Part shown: positions 53,357-62,471 of the stretch, piece by piece | Numbering within the stretch: the stretch's first letter is position 1 | Layout of the letters: every line of letters starts with the position of its first letter | NCBI GenBank assembly: GCA_023379005.1 | Contig: JAMCTG010000004.1 | Location: 124,001 to 188,000 of the forward strand | DNA: 64,000 nucleotides | Direction of reading: 5' to 3' | From: Candidatus Babelota bacterium | GTDB lineage: Bacteria; Babelota; Babeliae; Babelales; Babelaceae | Position numbers and translations under genes: made by a program | Notes under the pieces: generated by a model | What the model saw: the letters and a program-made list of their open reading frames with translations, nothing else | What the model was told of the DNA's origin: nothing | Databases searched by the model: none

Positions 53357-53473
53357 TTAGCCTTGACGTTGTTTATGTCGAGGATTTTTCTTACACAAAA
53401 CTCTTACAACGCCAGCACGGCTTACAATTGTACAATCACGACAAACTTTTTTAACAGATGTTCTTACTTTCAT
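53357..53473 (-). CDS. rpmJ: 50S ribosomal protein L36
   Basis: A 38-residue protein, [20 protein letters not shown] and onwards, ending NPRHKQRQG. The zinc ligands Cys11, Cys14, Cys27 and His33 are present, so it is the zinc-binding (C+) form. Easily missed because of its size; it lies between infA and rpsM as in most bacteria. Confidence 0.95.
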   Translation of the reverse strand: MKVRTSVKKVCRDCTIVSRAGVVRVLCKKNPRHKQRQG

Positions 53474-53494
53474 TTTTGCCTTTCTGATTTTTCT

Positions 53495-53716
53495 TTAATT
53501 TTTGTATCTCAACACAATTCTGCCTCGAGTCAAATCATAGGGTGACAATTCAAGAGCAACCTTGTCGCCTGGCAAAATTCTTATGTAATTCATTCTCATT
53601 TTGCCTGATACGTGGCCTAAAACTATATGACCACCCTCAATCTCAACTTTAAACATTGCATTAGGCAATGTTTCTTTTACAATTCCATCAACTTTAATAA
53701 CATTATCTTTGCTCAT
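53495..53716 (-). CDS. infA: Translation initiation factor IF-1
   Basis: A 73-residue S1-like OB-fold protein: [54 protein letters not shown]. Standard length. Its ATG overlaps the map TGA (ATGA). Confidence 0.97.
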   Translation of the reverse strand: MSKDNVIKVDGIVKETLPNAMFKVEIEGGHIVLGHVSGKMRMNYIRILPGDKVALELSPYDLTRGRIVLRYKN

Positions 53717-54477
53717 TCCAACCCCTCCAGTCTTGTTAAAATTTTTGGACCGGTTGTAGTAATAGCTACCGTGTCCTCAATATGTGCAGCAAGGCTTCTA
53801 TCCATAGTTCTCGCTGTCCATCCATCATTATCTACATACACTTTGTACGATCCCATCGTTAGCATTGGTTCCAATGCAAAAACCATTCCCGGTATTAGGC
53901 CAAGGCCAGTTCCAGCTTTTCCATAATTTAAAACTTCAGGATCTTCATGCATTTGTTTTCCAATTCCATGTCCTGCAAAATCTCTGACTACCCCATATCC
54001 ATTCTTTTCAATTTCAACTTGAATAGCATGAGATATATCACCAAGTTTTTTACCAGGACACATCTCGTCAATTCCTTTATCGAGAGCATTTTTAGCTACT
54101 TCAACAAAGCTTGCTACAGAATCAGATGGACAAAAATCTACAAAATAGCATCGTGCCATATCTGCACAATATCCATCATAAGATGCACAAACATCTACTT
54201 TTACTAGATCACCTTTTTTTAAAATTTTGGTACTTCTTGGTACACCATGCACAACTTCATCATTTACTGATATGCAGCTGACATGTTTATAACTTCCATA
54301 CCCCTTGCATTTTGATACCATCTTTTTTTTTACAAGCTGTTCTTCAAACCATTGATCTAATTGCAAGGTTGATTTGCCAGCTTGAATTTGAGATTTCAAA
54401 TCTACAAAAATTTCGGCCAAATATTGACCTGCAGTAAACATTTTTTCAATTGCTAATTTATTTTTTATCGTAACCAT
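53713..54477 (-). CDS. map: Methionine aminopeptidase type I
   Basis: Removes N-terminal Met from nascent proteins. A 254-residue protein with the pita-bread fold ligands: Asp in VDVCASYDG, Asp in ADMARCYF, His in [14 protein letters not shown], Glu in FALEPML and Glu in HIEDTVAI. Its ATG shares a base with the adk TAA (TAATG), and its TGA overlaps infA. Confidence 0.96.
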   Translation of the reverse strand: MVTIKNKLAIEKMFTAGQYLAEIFVDLKSQIQAGKSTLQLDQWFEEQLVKKKMVSKCKGYGSYKHVSCISVNDEVVHGVPRSTKILKKGDLVKVDVCASYDGYCADMARCYFVDFCPSDSVASFVEVAKNALDKGIDEMCPGKKLGDISHAIQVEIEKNGYGVVRDFAGHGIGKQMHEDPEVLNYGKAGTGLGLIPGMVFALEPMLTMGSYKVYVDNDGWTARTMDRSLAAHIEDTVAITTTGPKILTRLEGLE

Positions 54478-55181
54478 TAAAACCCGATTAATGATATAAA
54501 CTGATTAAAAACTTGTTCTAGCGATTGATTAACATTTAACTCACCTTTATAACCACCAATATTTTGATAAAAATTTATCAAATCATTTGCATGTCTATGA
54601 TAACTAATTAGCCGATCTTTTACTGCTGGCTCTTCATCGTCTGCGCGTTTTATAAGGGGACTGGAACAATCGTCACACGATCCTTGAACGCGAGGCGCAA
54701 GACCAGCCTCAGAGTATAAAGAATAAACCTTTTGACAGTCATTATTCTTACATATCGATCGGCCCATAAGCCTGCTAATTACAATTGTATCATCAATCGC
54801 AAGTCTTACAACAGTTATCTTAGTCTGTAATTTTGAATTTTCCATCAAGACGTTATGAAACAATTTTGCTTGTTCTAAAGTTCGTGGAAATCCATCTAAA
54901 ATTATATTTTTTTTCAGATCAAGAAGGTCAACTTGATTAATTAACCAATCAATCACCATACTAGTCATAAGACTATCATCAATAAGTTTACCAGATTTTA
55001 TAGCAAAATCTATCTGTTTACCAATATTAGTCTGTAAGGCAATATGTTTTCTGCATAAATTCCCGGTAGACAATTGTATCCAACCTAACTTATGTACACA
55101 TAGTTGGGATAAAGTACCTTTGCCTGCTCCAGGAGGACCTATAAAGATAAAAATTTGTGATCGACTATTATCTCTATTCAC
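54477..55181 (-). CDS. adk: Adenylate kinase
   Basis: Interconverts ATP + AMP and 2 ADP. A 234-residue protein with P-loop GPPGAGKGTLSQ, LDGFPRTLEQAK and a LID domain carrying cysteines (CKNNDC and CDDC), suggesting a zinc-stabilised lid. It starts with GTG overlapping the secY TGA and has about ten extra N-terminal residues (MNRDNSRSQIF) before the P-loop strand. Confidence 0.95.
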   Translation of the reverse strand: MNRDNSRSQIFIFIGPPGAGKGTLSQLCVHKLGWIQLSTGNLCRKHIALQTNIGKQIDFAIKSGKLIDDSLMTSMVIDWLINQVDLLDLKKNIILDGFPRTLEQAKLFHNVLMENSKLQTKITVVRLAIDDTIVISRLMGRSICKNNDCQKVYSLYSEAGLAPRVQGSCDDCSSPLIKRADDEEPAVKDRLISYHRHANDLINFYQNIGGYKGELNVNQSLEQVFNQFISLIGF

Positions 55182-56506
55182 CTTGCTAACCTACTTTTTA
55201 CTCTAGCTCCTGACGGCAAGAATCCTTCATATTTATTTTCAATTAAATAAGCTTCTATTTGAGCAGAAGTTTCTAACGCAACACCAACTACGATTAATAG
55301 AGATGTTCCACCAAGTGGAAACGGTAAGCTAAAAATTAGATTCAATAAATTTGGAAAAACTGCCAAAGTAGCTAAATAAATAGCACCAACTAAACCTAGT
55401 CTGACTAATAAATAATCAAAAAAGTTCGCAGTGTTTTTTCCGGGACGAATTCCAGGAATAAAGCCGCCGCTCTTTTTTAAATTATCTGCTAATTCAACAG
55501 GATTAAATTGTATTGCTGTATATACAAAAGAAAACACAATAATTAATACAAAATCTAATGCGTGATATAAAAGGCCTCTATTTAATGCATCAGCAAACCA
55601 TTGGAAAATAGCAAATTTTCCAGCAAGCATAGTAATTAAAAATATAGGAATGTTAAGCACAGAATTTGCAAAAATTACAGGCATAATCCCTGCAGAATTA
55701 ATTTTGAAAGGAATATAAGTACTTTGTCCGCCATATATCTTATTGCCAATAATTCTTCTTGCATATTGAACTGGAATTTTTCTCTCACCTTTTTCTAAAA
55801 AGACGATACATCCAGCTACAAAAATAAATATTAACAATATAAATATCGCAGCAGTTATACCTAAGCTACCAGTTTGAACAGAATAAATTGTTCTAATGAT
55901 ATATTCAGGAAATTTTGCAATAATACCAGCAAAGATTATCATGGAACTTCCGCTACCGATTCCATAAATAGAAATTTGTTCACCAAGCCACATCACAAAA
56001 AGTGACCCGACTGTCATAGAAAGAACAAAAATAAATTTAAATGTCCAACCAGTATACAATAATAATCCCGGATTAGCAGCATTAGCTCCCTCTAGAGAAA
56101 GAGCGTAAGCAAAACTATAACCAATACTTAATATTGCTGCCAAATATCTTGTATATTGATTTACAATTTTTCTGCCATAATCGCCTTCTTTGACTAATGC
56201 TTCTAAAGAAGGAATGGACATACTCAAAAGCTGCATCATGATCGAAGCCGTAATATAGGGCCCGATACCTAATGCAAACAATGTACAATATTGCAAAGAA
56301 CCACCTGAGAAAATATCAAGATAACTTAATAATCCGCCAAGTGTAGTCTGACGTTTCATATACTCAGCTAATAAACTTGAGTTAATCCCAATAATAGGAA
56401 TATATGAACCCAATCTAAAAATTATTAGAACACCAAGTGTATATAATATCTTTTTGAGTAGTTCAGGAATCAAGAAGATATTTTTAAAGTTTTTTAATAA
56501 AACCAC
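55178..56506 (-). CDS. secY: Protein translocase subunit SecY
   Basis: The channel of the Sec translocon: 442 residues with ten membrane helices. Seen: RLGSYIPIIGIN in the first part, the plug/TM2 region FSGGSLQYCTLFALGIGPYI, ILIIVFSFVYTAIQFNP, and the cytosolic loop PGIRPGKNT. It serves the many signal-peptide proteins in this window. It lies 4 bases after rplO and overlaps adk. Confidence 0.96.
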   Translation of the reverse strand: MVLLKNFKNIFLIPELLKKILYTLGVLIIFRLGSYIPIIGINSSLLAEYMKRQTTLGGLLSYLDIFSGGSLQYCTLFALGIGPYITASIMMQLLSMSIPSLEALVKEGDYGRKIVNQYTRYLAAILSIGYSFAYALSLEGANAANPGLLLYTGWTFKFIFVLSMTVGSLFVMWLGEQISIYGIGSGSSMIIFAGIIAKFPEYIIRTIYSVQTGSLGITAAIFILLIFIFVAGCIVFLEKGERKIPVQYARRIIGNKIYGGQSTYIPFKINSAGIMPVIFANSVLNIPIFLITMLAGKFAIFQWFADALNRGLLYHALDFVLIIVFSFVYTAIQFNPVELADNLKKSGGFIPGIRPGKNTANFFDYLLVRLGLVGAIYLATLAVFPNLLNLIFSLPFPLGGTSLLIVVGVALETSAQIEAYLIENKYEGFLPSGARVKSRLAR

Positions 56507-56510
56507 AAGA

Positions 56511-56954
56511 CTACTTCTCCTGAGTTAAATGAGCTGCTCCACCAGATTTTACAATTGCTTCTTGCGCTGATTTACTATACGCATCTGCATAAACTGTTAA
56601 ATTTTTATCAAGTTTTCCTGATCCTAAAATTTTGATTAATTTTGAGGATCTGTTCTTGATCAAACCTTTTTCAATTAAACTTTCTTTTGTAACCTGATCA
56701 CCAGATTTAAAAAGTTCATTTAATTTGTCTAAATTAATAACTTCAAATTCTTTTCTAAAGTTCGCGTTATTAAAACCACGCTTTGGAAAACGTCTTGAAA
56801 GAGGCATTTGCCCACCTTCAAAGACTAATCCAAGAGTAGGACCTGAACGAGCTTTTTGGCCTTTGTTACCTTTTCCTGAAGTACCGCCCCTTGAGCCACC
56901 ACGGCCAATACGTTTTCTTTTTTTTCCAGCAGGAATCAAATTACTAAGTTGCAT
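56511..56954 (-). CDS. rplO: 50S ribosomal protein L15
   Basis: A 147-residue protein: MQLSNLIPAGKKRKRIGRGG, a Gly/Arg-rich N-terminal arm, GFEGGQMPLSRRFPKRG-type core and GSGKLDKNLTVYADAYSKSA. The start is the ATG at 56954 after AAAGGAT; a longer in-frame start would overlap rpsE. No rpmD (L30) lies between rpsE and rplO. Confidence 0.95.
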   Translation of the reverse strand: MQLSNLIPAGKKRKRIGRGGSRGGTSGKGNKGQKARSGPTLGLVFEGGQMPLSRRFPKRGFNNANFRKEFEVINLDKLNELFKSGDQVTKESLIEKGLIKNRSSKLIKILGSGKLDKNLTVYADAYSKSAQEAIVKSGGAAHLTQEK

Positions 56955-56958
56955 ACTT

Positions 56959-57456
56959 TTATCCTTTAACAAGTTGTTCAACAGATTTACCGCGCAATTT
57001 TGCAATTTGCGATGCTGTTCTACATTTTGCAAGAGCATTTAATGCTGCTTTTGCAACATTTTTTCCACAACGAGATCTACCTGTTGATTTTGCAAGAACA
57101 TCTTTAAAACCAGCTGCAAGCATTACAGCTCTAACTGCACCACCTGCAATTACACCGGTTCCTTTATAAGCGGATCTAATTTCAACTTCGGCAGCACCGT
57201 GTTTGCCTTTTACGCTGTATGGTATTGTTGTTCCTCTTTTAGCTATAGCTATCATATTTTTTCTAGCTCTAACTGTTGCTTTGGCAATAGCGGAAGATAC
57301 TTCACGACTTTTTCCCATGCCAATTCCAACATTACCTTCTTGGTCACCAGATACTACAAAAGCTGAAAAAGAAAATCTTTTTCCACCTTTTGTTACCTTT
57401 GTAACACGATCAACACTAACAACGGTGTCGATAAATTCTTTTTTCTTTTCTGCCAT
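56959..57456 (-). CDS. rpsE: 30S ribosomal protein S5
   Basis: A 165-residue S5: IDTVVSVDRVTKVTKGGKRF, VGIGMGKSREVSSAIAKA, GTGVIAGGAVRAVMLAAGFK, and TGRSRCGKNVAKAALNAL. It shapes the mRNA entry channel and influences accuracy. Normal length. Confidence 0.97.
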   Translation of the reverse strand: MAEKKKEFIDTVVSVDRVTKVTKGGKRFSFSAFVVSGDQEGNVGIGMGKSREVSSAIAKATVRARKNMIAIAKRGTTIPYSVKGKHGAAEVEIRSAYKGTGVIAGGAVRAVMLAAGFKDVLAKSTGRSRCGKNVAKAALNALAKCRTASQIAKLRGKSVEQLVKG

Positions 57457-57465
57457 TATTAACCT

Positions 57466-57819
57466 TTAAATTTTTAATCCGCCTTCAATTGCACCATCTG
57501 CCAAAGCTTTTAGTCTTCCATGAAACATAGAGTCTCCACGGTCAAAAGCAACAGATTCAATTCCCTGAGATTTAGCTTTTTTAGCAAGTTCTTTACCAAC
57601 TGCAAACGCAATAGCTTTCTTGTCTCCCTTTAAATCTTTTATTTCTAAAGAAGAACAAGAAATTAAAGTTTTTCCTTCTTGGTCATTAATAATTTGACCA
57701 TAGATGTGATTTAAACTTTTAAATACTGATAGTCGTAACTTACCACTATCTTTAACTTTATTTCTAACTCTAAAAGCTCTGCGTTGAGCTCGTTGTTTTA
57801 ATTTTCTTTCTATTGACAC
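57466..57819 (-). CDS. rplR: 50S ribosomal protein L18
   Basis: A 117-residue 5S-rRNA-binding protein: RAQRRAFRVRNKV, LRLSVFKSLNHIYGQII, AVGKELAKKAKSQGIESVAF and DGAIEGGLKI at the end. Standard length, between rplF and rpsE as usual. Confidence 0.96.
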   Translation of the reverse strand: MSIERKLKQRAQRRAFRVRNKVKDSGKLRLSVFKSLNHIYGQIINDQEGKTLISCSSLEIKDLKGDKKAIAFAVGKELAKKAKSQGIESVAFDRGDSMFHGRLKALADGAIEGGLKI

Positions 57820-57838
57820 CGATTTACCCTTTAATCAA

Positions 57839-58378
57839 TTACGCAGACTTAGTTTTACCAGCTTTACGAATAATTACTTCGTTCATGTACTGAATTCCAG
57901 TACCTTTATATGGTTCAGGTGGTCTTAATGATCTAATGCTGCTGCATACATGACCAAGAACTTCTTTATCTGAACATTTTACTGTAAGTAATTGACCAGT
58001 TTTATCAATTTCAACTACAACATCTTTTGGCAATTCAAAATCAATTTTATGGCTATAACCAAGTGAAAATTGAATTTTATTACCTGACAATGCGCCCTTA
58101 AATCCTAATCCAACAATTTTTAATTGTTTTTCAAAAGGATTATCTGAACCTTTAAGTTTGTTTGAAATTAATGCGCGATGCAATCCCCATATTCTGTTAA
58201 TATCTGCAATATCTTTATTAGCAACTATTTTTAATGATTTATCTTCAACTGTAGCAGTTAATTCTTCAGGTAAAACATAAATACCTGAATTTTTCTTACC
58301 TTTGTAATGAATTTCATTACCTTTAATTTCTACTTGTATGTTGCCGATATTTATAGGTTTTCTTCCAATCTTTGACAT
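57839..58378 (-). CDS. rplF: 50S ribosomal protein L6
   Basis: A 179-residue L6 with two related domains: SKIGRKPI at the start, IWGLHRALISNK, GLGFKGALSGNKIQFSLGYS, and RPPEPYKGTGIQYMNEVIIR near the end. Located close to the factor-binding centre of the 50S subunit. Confidence 0.97.
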   Translation of the reverse strand: MSKIGRKPINIGNIQVEIKGNEIHYKGKKNSGIYVLPEELTATVEDKSLKIVANKDIADINRIWGLHRALISNKLKGSDNPFEKQLKIVGLGFKGALSGNKIQFSLGYSHKIDFELPKDVVVEIDKTGQLLTVKCSDKEVLGHVCSSIRSLRPPEPYKGTGIQYMNEVIIRKAGKTKSA

Positions 58379-58388
58379 AGTTGTTCTC

Positions 58389-58781
58389 CTACCAAACCGT
58401 ACAAATAATTTCTCCGCCTACAGACTGATGCTTTGCTTGCTTGCTAGTCATTATGCCTTTTGGCGTTGTTAAAATAGAAACCCCAAGATTGCCGATAACA
58501 GGTTTTAATTGAGTAAAACCTGAATATACTCTGCGACCAGGTTTGCTTATTCTAGAAATTTCGTGAATTACGGATTCACCGTCAACATATTTTAATTCGA
58601 TTTTAACTAATTTGCCTTCATCGTTTTCAACTTCACTAACGGATTTAATAAATCCTTCGCTTTCTAAAAGTTGAGCAACTTGATGCTTTAACTTTGAATA
58701 AGGCGCATGAACATATCTTTTTGAAGCAGATACGCCATTACGAATAATAGTTAAAAAATCACCAATTGTATCAATTGACAT
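58389..58781 (-). CDS. rpsH: 30S ribosomal protein S8
   Basis: A 130-residue S8: IGDFLTIIRNGVSASKRYVH, ISRISKPGRRVYSG, and the C-terminal GVSILTTPKGIMTSKQAKHQ with GGEIICTVW. Binds 16S helix 21 and can repress the spc operon in other bacteria. Confidence 0.97.
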   Translation of the reverse strand: MSIDTIGDFLTIIRNGVSASKRYVHAPYSKLKHQVAQLLESEGFIKSVSEVENDEGKLVKIELKYVDGESVIHEISRISKPGRRVYSGFTQLKPVIGNLGVSILTTPKGIMTSKQAKHQSVGGEIICTVW

Positions 58782-58795
58782 TATTTTTCCTTAAA

Positions 58796-58981
58796 TTACC
58801 AACTTGTTTTCTTAACACCAGGCATAAGACCTTTATTAGCCAAACCTCTGAAACAAAGACGGCATAATTCAAACTCGCGCATAAATGCACGCGGTCTTCC
58901 ACATAATTTGCAGCGGTTTCTTTGTCTTACTGCAAACTTAGGTGTTCTATTTGATTTTTCAATTAACGCTTTTCTTGCCAT
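58796..58981 (-). CDS. rpsZ: 30S ribosomal protein S14, zinc-binding short form
   Basis: A 61-residue type Z S14 with zinc cysteines in [10 protein letters not shown] and [10 protein letters not shown], ending PGVKKTSW. The short zinc form contrasts with the long zinc-free form of E. coli. Confidence 0.96.
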   Translation of the reverse strand: MARKALIEKSNRTPKFAVRQRNRCKLCGRPRAFMREFELCRLCFRGLANKGLMPGVKKTSW

Positions 58982-58989
58982 AATTTATA

Positions 58990-59535
58990 TCACTTTTTAC
59001 GAAACGGCATACCAAAACTTTTTAACAATTCATATGCATGTTCATCTTCATCTGCAGTTGTGCAAATTGTGATGTTCAAGCCATGACTTTTTTCTTGTGC
59101 TACTAAGTCAGCTTCTGGAAACATAACCCAATCACGAATACCTAGATTATAGTTCCCACTTTTATCAAACTTAACTGGAACACCTTGGAAATCACGCACC
59201 TTTGGCAATGCTAAATTTATTAGACGATCTAAAAATTCATACATTCTGTCATTTCTTAATGTAACTTTTACACCAATAGGCATTCCCGTACGTATTTTAA
59301 ATGTAGCAATAGATTTACGTGCCAAACATTTGACTGGTAATTGACCAGAAACATTTGAAATCACTTGCAGTACATGCTGTAAGGCTTTGCTATCTGCAAC
59401 AGCTTCTTTTACACCAACATTTAAAACGATTTTCGTGATTTTTGGAACCTTCATAATATTTGATAGGTTCAATTTTTCTTTTAAATCGAATTTTATTTTT
59501 TCATTATATAATTCTTTAAGACGAGCGCTTGCCAT
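58990..59535 (-). CDS. rplE: 50S ribosomal protein L5
   Basis: A 181-residue L5: MKVPKITKIVLNVGVKEA, KSIATFKIRTGMPIGVKVTL, VRDFQGVPVKFDKSGNYNLG and the terminal LLKSFGMPFRKK. Binds 5S rRNA and contacts P-site tRNA. Confidence 0.97.
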   Translation of the reverse strand: MASARLKELYNEKIKFDLKEKLNLSNIMKVPKITKIVLNVGVKEAVADSKALQHVLQVISNVSGQLPVKCLARKSIATFKIRTGMPIGVKVTLRNDRMYEFLDRLINLALPKVRDFQGVPVKFDKSGNYNLGIRDWVMFPEADLVAQEKSHGLNITICTTADEDEHAYELLKSFGMPFRKK

Positions 59536-59563
59536 CTTTCAATTCCTTACAGTCTGTTTCAAG

Positions 59564-59872
59564 TTAAAATTTTTCTTTACAACGACCACAAATACGTACC
59601 TTATCACCATCAGTTAATTTAACATTAACTCGACATGGTTTATTGCAAGATGAACAAACTGGCATAACGTTGCAAAGCTGAATATAACTTTCTTGCTTTT
59701 TAATCTGAGAAGCCTGTCCTTGTTTGCGAGCTTTTTGATGATGAACTGCAATTGCAATTCCACTCACCAAAACTTTACCTTCTTTAGGTGAAACATCAAG
59801 GACAGTTCCCTTTTTATCTTTATCTTTTCCAGTAAGAACAACTACTGTATCATTTTTCTTAACACGCATCAT
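59564..59872 (-). CDS. rplX: 50S ribosomal protein L24, with C-terminal zinc ribbon
   Basis: A 102-residue L24: KKNDTVVVLTGKDKDKKGTV (KOW motif), HHQKARKQGQ, and a C-terminal zinc-binding part with CSSCNKPCRV and ICGRCKEKF. Two consecutive ATGs at 59872 and 59869 follow GGGGGT; the first is taken. A longer in-frame start would read back through rplN. Confidence 0.93.
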   Translation of the reverse strand: MMRVKKNDTVVVLTGKDKDKKGTVLDVSPKEGKVLVSGIAIAVHHQKARKQGQASQIKKQESYIQLCNVMPVCSSCNKPCRVNVKLTDGDKVRICGRCKEKF

Positions 59873-59885
59873 AATTGTTACCCCC

Positions 59886-60266
59886 TTATAACACTTCCGG
59901 AGCCAAAGAAATAATCTTTGACATATCATAACCATTTTGACGAAGTTCTCTTGCAATAGGACCAAATACGCGGGTTCCAATTGGAGTTGTGTCTTCAAGA
60001 GATTTAATCAATACAGCAGCATTATCCCCAAAACGAATATAGCTACCATCTTGGCGACGAGATTCTTTTCTTGTTCTTACAATTACAGCTCTGACGACAT
60101 CACCCTTTTTTACACTTGTTCCTGGGATAGCTTTTTTTACTGCACATACAACCATATCACCCAAAAATCCGTATCTTTTATTGGTGCTGCCAATCAAGTG
60201 TATTACTTGTACAACTTGAGCGCCGGAATTATCAGCGACTTCTAAAAAAGTCTGTTTTTGTACCAT
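59886..60266 (-). CDS. rplN: 50S ribosomal protein L14
   Basis: A 126-residue L14: [60 protein letters not shown], and IFGPIAREL-type end (here VFGPIAREL). A few residues longer than the usual 122. Confidence 0.97.
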   Translation of the reverse strand: MVQKQTFLEVADNSGAQVVQVIHLIGSTNKRYGFLGDMVVCAVKKAIPGTSVKKGDVVRAVIVRTRKESRRQDGSYIRFGDNAAVLIKSLEDTTPIGTRVFGPIARELRQNGYDMSKIISLAPEVL

Positions 60267-60272
60267 AATTAT

Positions 60273-60554
60273 TTACCTTTGTTCTTGCTCTGTGCCAGCA
60301 CTCGGAGTGATAATTCGATGCAAATACATAAATTTTGTTTTTGAAACTGGTCGTCCTTCATAGATTTCAACCATATCTCCAACATTTGCTTTTCCATCTT
60401 CATCGTGAACTTTGTACTTACGATATGTCTTTAAGTACTTTTTTACACGAGGATGAATGAATCCACGCTCGACTTTGACAACTATTGTTTTGTCCATTTT
60501 GTCGGAAATAACTTCTCCGACTAATGTACGTTTTGGTTTATTTACTGTTTCCAT
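60273..60554 (-). CDS. rpsQ: 30S ribosomal protein S17
   Basis: A 93-residue OB-fold protein: KRTLVGEVISDKMDKTIVVK, HPRVKKYLKTYRKYKVHDED, NVGDMVEIYEGRPVSKTK. It overlaps rpmC by 17 bases, so translation is probably coupled. Confidence 0.96.
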   Translation of the reverse strand: METVNKPKRTLVGEVISDKMDKTIVVKVERGFIHPRVKKYLKTYRKYKVHDEDGKANVGDMVEIYEGRPVSKTKFMYLHRIITPSAGTEQEQR

Positions 60555-60747
60555 GTACCATCTTTAACTCATTTAAAACACGAGCAATATTTTTTCTTAA
60601 TTTTTTAAATTGCGTATGATCTTTAACTGGTGTTGTTGCAGAATTGATTCTCAAACTGAACAATTCACCTCTTAAAGATAAAACTTTCGTGTTGAGCTCA
60701 TCTTTAGATAAGCCTTTAAGTTCTTCTATAAATTTCTTTGTCTTCAT
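60538..60747 (-). CDS. rpmC: 50S ribosomal protein L29
   Basis: A 69-residue two-helix protein: ELKGLSKDELNTKVLSLRGE, LFSLRI, and KLRKNIARVLNEL. It overlaps rplP at the start (4 bases) and rpsQ at the end. Confidence 0.95.
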   Translation of the reverse strand: MKTKKFIEELKGLSKDELNTKVLSLRGELFSLRINSATTPVKDHTQFKKLRKNIARVLNELKMVHGNSK

Positions 60748-61163
60748 TCGGTTGCAATTTCTTTCTTAACAATCTTAGTTTTCATAGGGAGCTTATATGT
60801 TGCTGAACGCAATGCTTCTTTAGCTGAAACTTCATCAAGTTCGCCAATTTCGCAAATTATTCTGTCACGTTTTACAACAGCAACCCAACTTTCTACGTTA
60901 CCTTTACCTTTACCCATACGTGTTTCAGCAGGTTTTTTTGTAACAGGTTTATCAGGAAAAACTCTTAAAAAGAATTTTCCACCTTTTTTCAATCTTCTTG
61001 AAACGGTAACACGTATTGCTTCAATTTGTTGCGCTGTTAACCAAACTGGTTCCAGTGCTTGCAAACCATAATCACCAAACTCTAATTCACGAGCACCTTT
61101 TGAACGCCCGCGCTTTCTTCCTTTTTGTACCTTGCGGTATTTAATCTTTTTTGGCATCAACAT
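60744..61163 (-). CDS. rplP: 50S ribosomal protein L16
   Basis: A 139-residue L16 starting MLMPKKIKYRKVQKGRKRG, the usual family start, so the first ATG (61163) is preferred over the internal ATG two codons on. Contains GLQALEPVWLTAQQIEAIRV, FPDKPVTKKPAETRMGKGKG and EALRSATYKLPMKT. It starts 3 bases after the rpsC stop. Confidence 0.96.
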   Translation of the reverse strand: MLMPKKIKYRKVQKGRKRGRSKGARELEFGDYGLQALEPVWLTAQQIEAIRVTVSRRLKKGGKFFLRVFPDKPVTKKPAETRMGKGKGNVESWVAVVKRDRIICEIGELDEVSAKEALRSATYKLPMKTKIVKKEIATE

Positions 61164-61166
61164 AAA

Positions 61167-61802
61167 TTAATCTTTCAACTTATATTCGCCTCGGCAAATC
61201 CAAACTTTAACACCAATGATGCCATAAGTGGTTTTTGCCTCTGCAAGACCGTAATCTATATCAGAACGCAATGTATGTAATGGTACAGAACCTACACGTG
61301 CCCATTCAGATCTTGCGATTTCAGCACCGCCAAGTCTTCCTGAAACACAAATTTATGTATTTGCATCGCCTGCTTTCATCGATGCAGCAACTGCTTTTTT
61401 CATAGCATTTTTATAGCTGACACGACGCACAATTTGGTCTGCTATACTTTTTGCCATTAATGTTGCATTAACATCAGGATTCTGAACTTCCTGAACTGAA
61501 ACTTCTACAGTTGGTCTTTTGATAAGGTTAGCAATTGATCTTTTCAATTCTTCAATATCTTGACCTTTTTTACCAATTACAATTCCAGGTCTAGCTGAAT
61601 GTAATATTATTTTAACTGTTTCCCCAGTTTTTTCAATCTCAACATCAGCAATTTCAGCAGAAGCTAAGTGCTTATCTATATATTGTCTGATTTTGATATC
61701 TTCTAATAACTGCTCAGCATACGATTTTCTTGCAAACCAACGAGAATTCCATTTTCTGTAGACGCCAATTCTAAACCCTATTGGGTTAACTTTTTGTCCC
61801 AC
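61167..61802 (-). CDS. rpsC: 30S ribosomal protein S3, interrupted by an in-frame TAA
   Basis: S3 with a GTG start ([20 protein letters not shown]) overlapping the rplV stop. The KH domain has [17 protein letters not shown]. After 149 residues the frame meets TAA (61353-61355); beyond it the same frame continues as S3 for 61 residues ([39 protein letters not shown]). Alignment to the family puts the stop where Lys is usual, so one A-to-T change would explain it. Total length of 211 codons fits full S3. Sequencing error, a polymorphic read, or true interruption cannot be told apart here. Confidence 0.85.
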
Positions 61803-62143
61803 TATTTAGTTTCCTTAGATTCTAAAGTTACACTTATATGACTTAATCTTCTACGCTGAGGCATAGCTCTACCTTGAGCACCAGGCTTAAAGTATTTATA
61901 AATTGGTCCTTGATCAACTTTAACTTCTTTAATAATTAAGTTAACAGGATCAATATTATTTAAATTTTTTGCATTTGCCACAGCAGATTTTATCACTTTA
62001 ATCACAGGTATAGATCTTTGTGTACCATATGTAGAGAGCCAAGAAAGCGCATATTGCGCATCTTTTCCTCTTACAACATCTACCAAAGTTCTTAGCTTAT
62101 AAGGCGTATACCAAACATATCGAGCTTTCGCTGCAAATTGCAT
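61802..62143 (-). CDS. rplV: 50S ribosomal protein L22
   Basis: A 113-residue L22: AKARYVWYTPYKLRTLVDVV, RGKDAQYALSWLS, KVIKSAVANAKNLNN and the loop PGAQGRAMPQRRRLSHISV that lines the exit tunnel. Its TAG overlaps the rpsC GTG. Confidence 0.96.
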   Translation of the reverse strand: MQFAAKARYVWYTPYKLRTLVDVVRGKDAQYALSWLSTYGTQRSIPVIKVIKSAVANAKNLNNIDPVNLIIKEVKVDQGPIYKYFKPGAQGRAMPQRRRLSHISVTLESKETK

Positions 62144-62159
62144 TTTTCAAACCTCAAAA

Positions 62160-62447
62160 TTATTTTTCAGCTTCAGTGCCAGCTTTACGCTGTCCACTAT
62201 GTAATCTAAACGTTCTAGTAGGAGCAAATTCACCTAAATAATGCCCTACCATATTTTCAGTTATATAAACTGGTACAAATTTTCTACCGTCATGAACAGA
62301 AATTGTTAAACCAACAAATTCTGGCATAACCATACTTCTTCGTGACCATGTTTTAATAACTTCTTTTTTTCCAGAAGTTTTAGACTTCTGAATTTTATTT
62401 ATTAAAGACTCATCTACAAAAGGGCCTTTTTTGGCAGATCTAGCCAT
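62160..62447 (-). CDS. rpsS: 30S ribosomal protein S19
   Basis: A 95-residue S19: [60 protein letters not shown] and [14 protein letters not shown]. Standard length. Confidence 0.97.
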   Translation of the reverse strand: MARSAKKGPFVDESLINKIQKSKTSGKKEVIKTWSRRSMVMPEFVGLTISVHDGRKFVPVYITENMVGHYLGEFAPTRTFRLHSGQRKAGTEAEK

Positions 62448-62471
62448 TTTTTCACCTAGTTATTAAATTTA

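Noticed and set aside
61353-61355. Stop-codon reassignment as explanation of the rpsC TAA
   Set aside because: TAA ends many other intact genes here (for example glmS, adk, lysS), so general reassignment is excluded.
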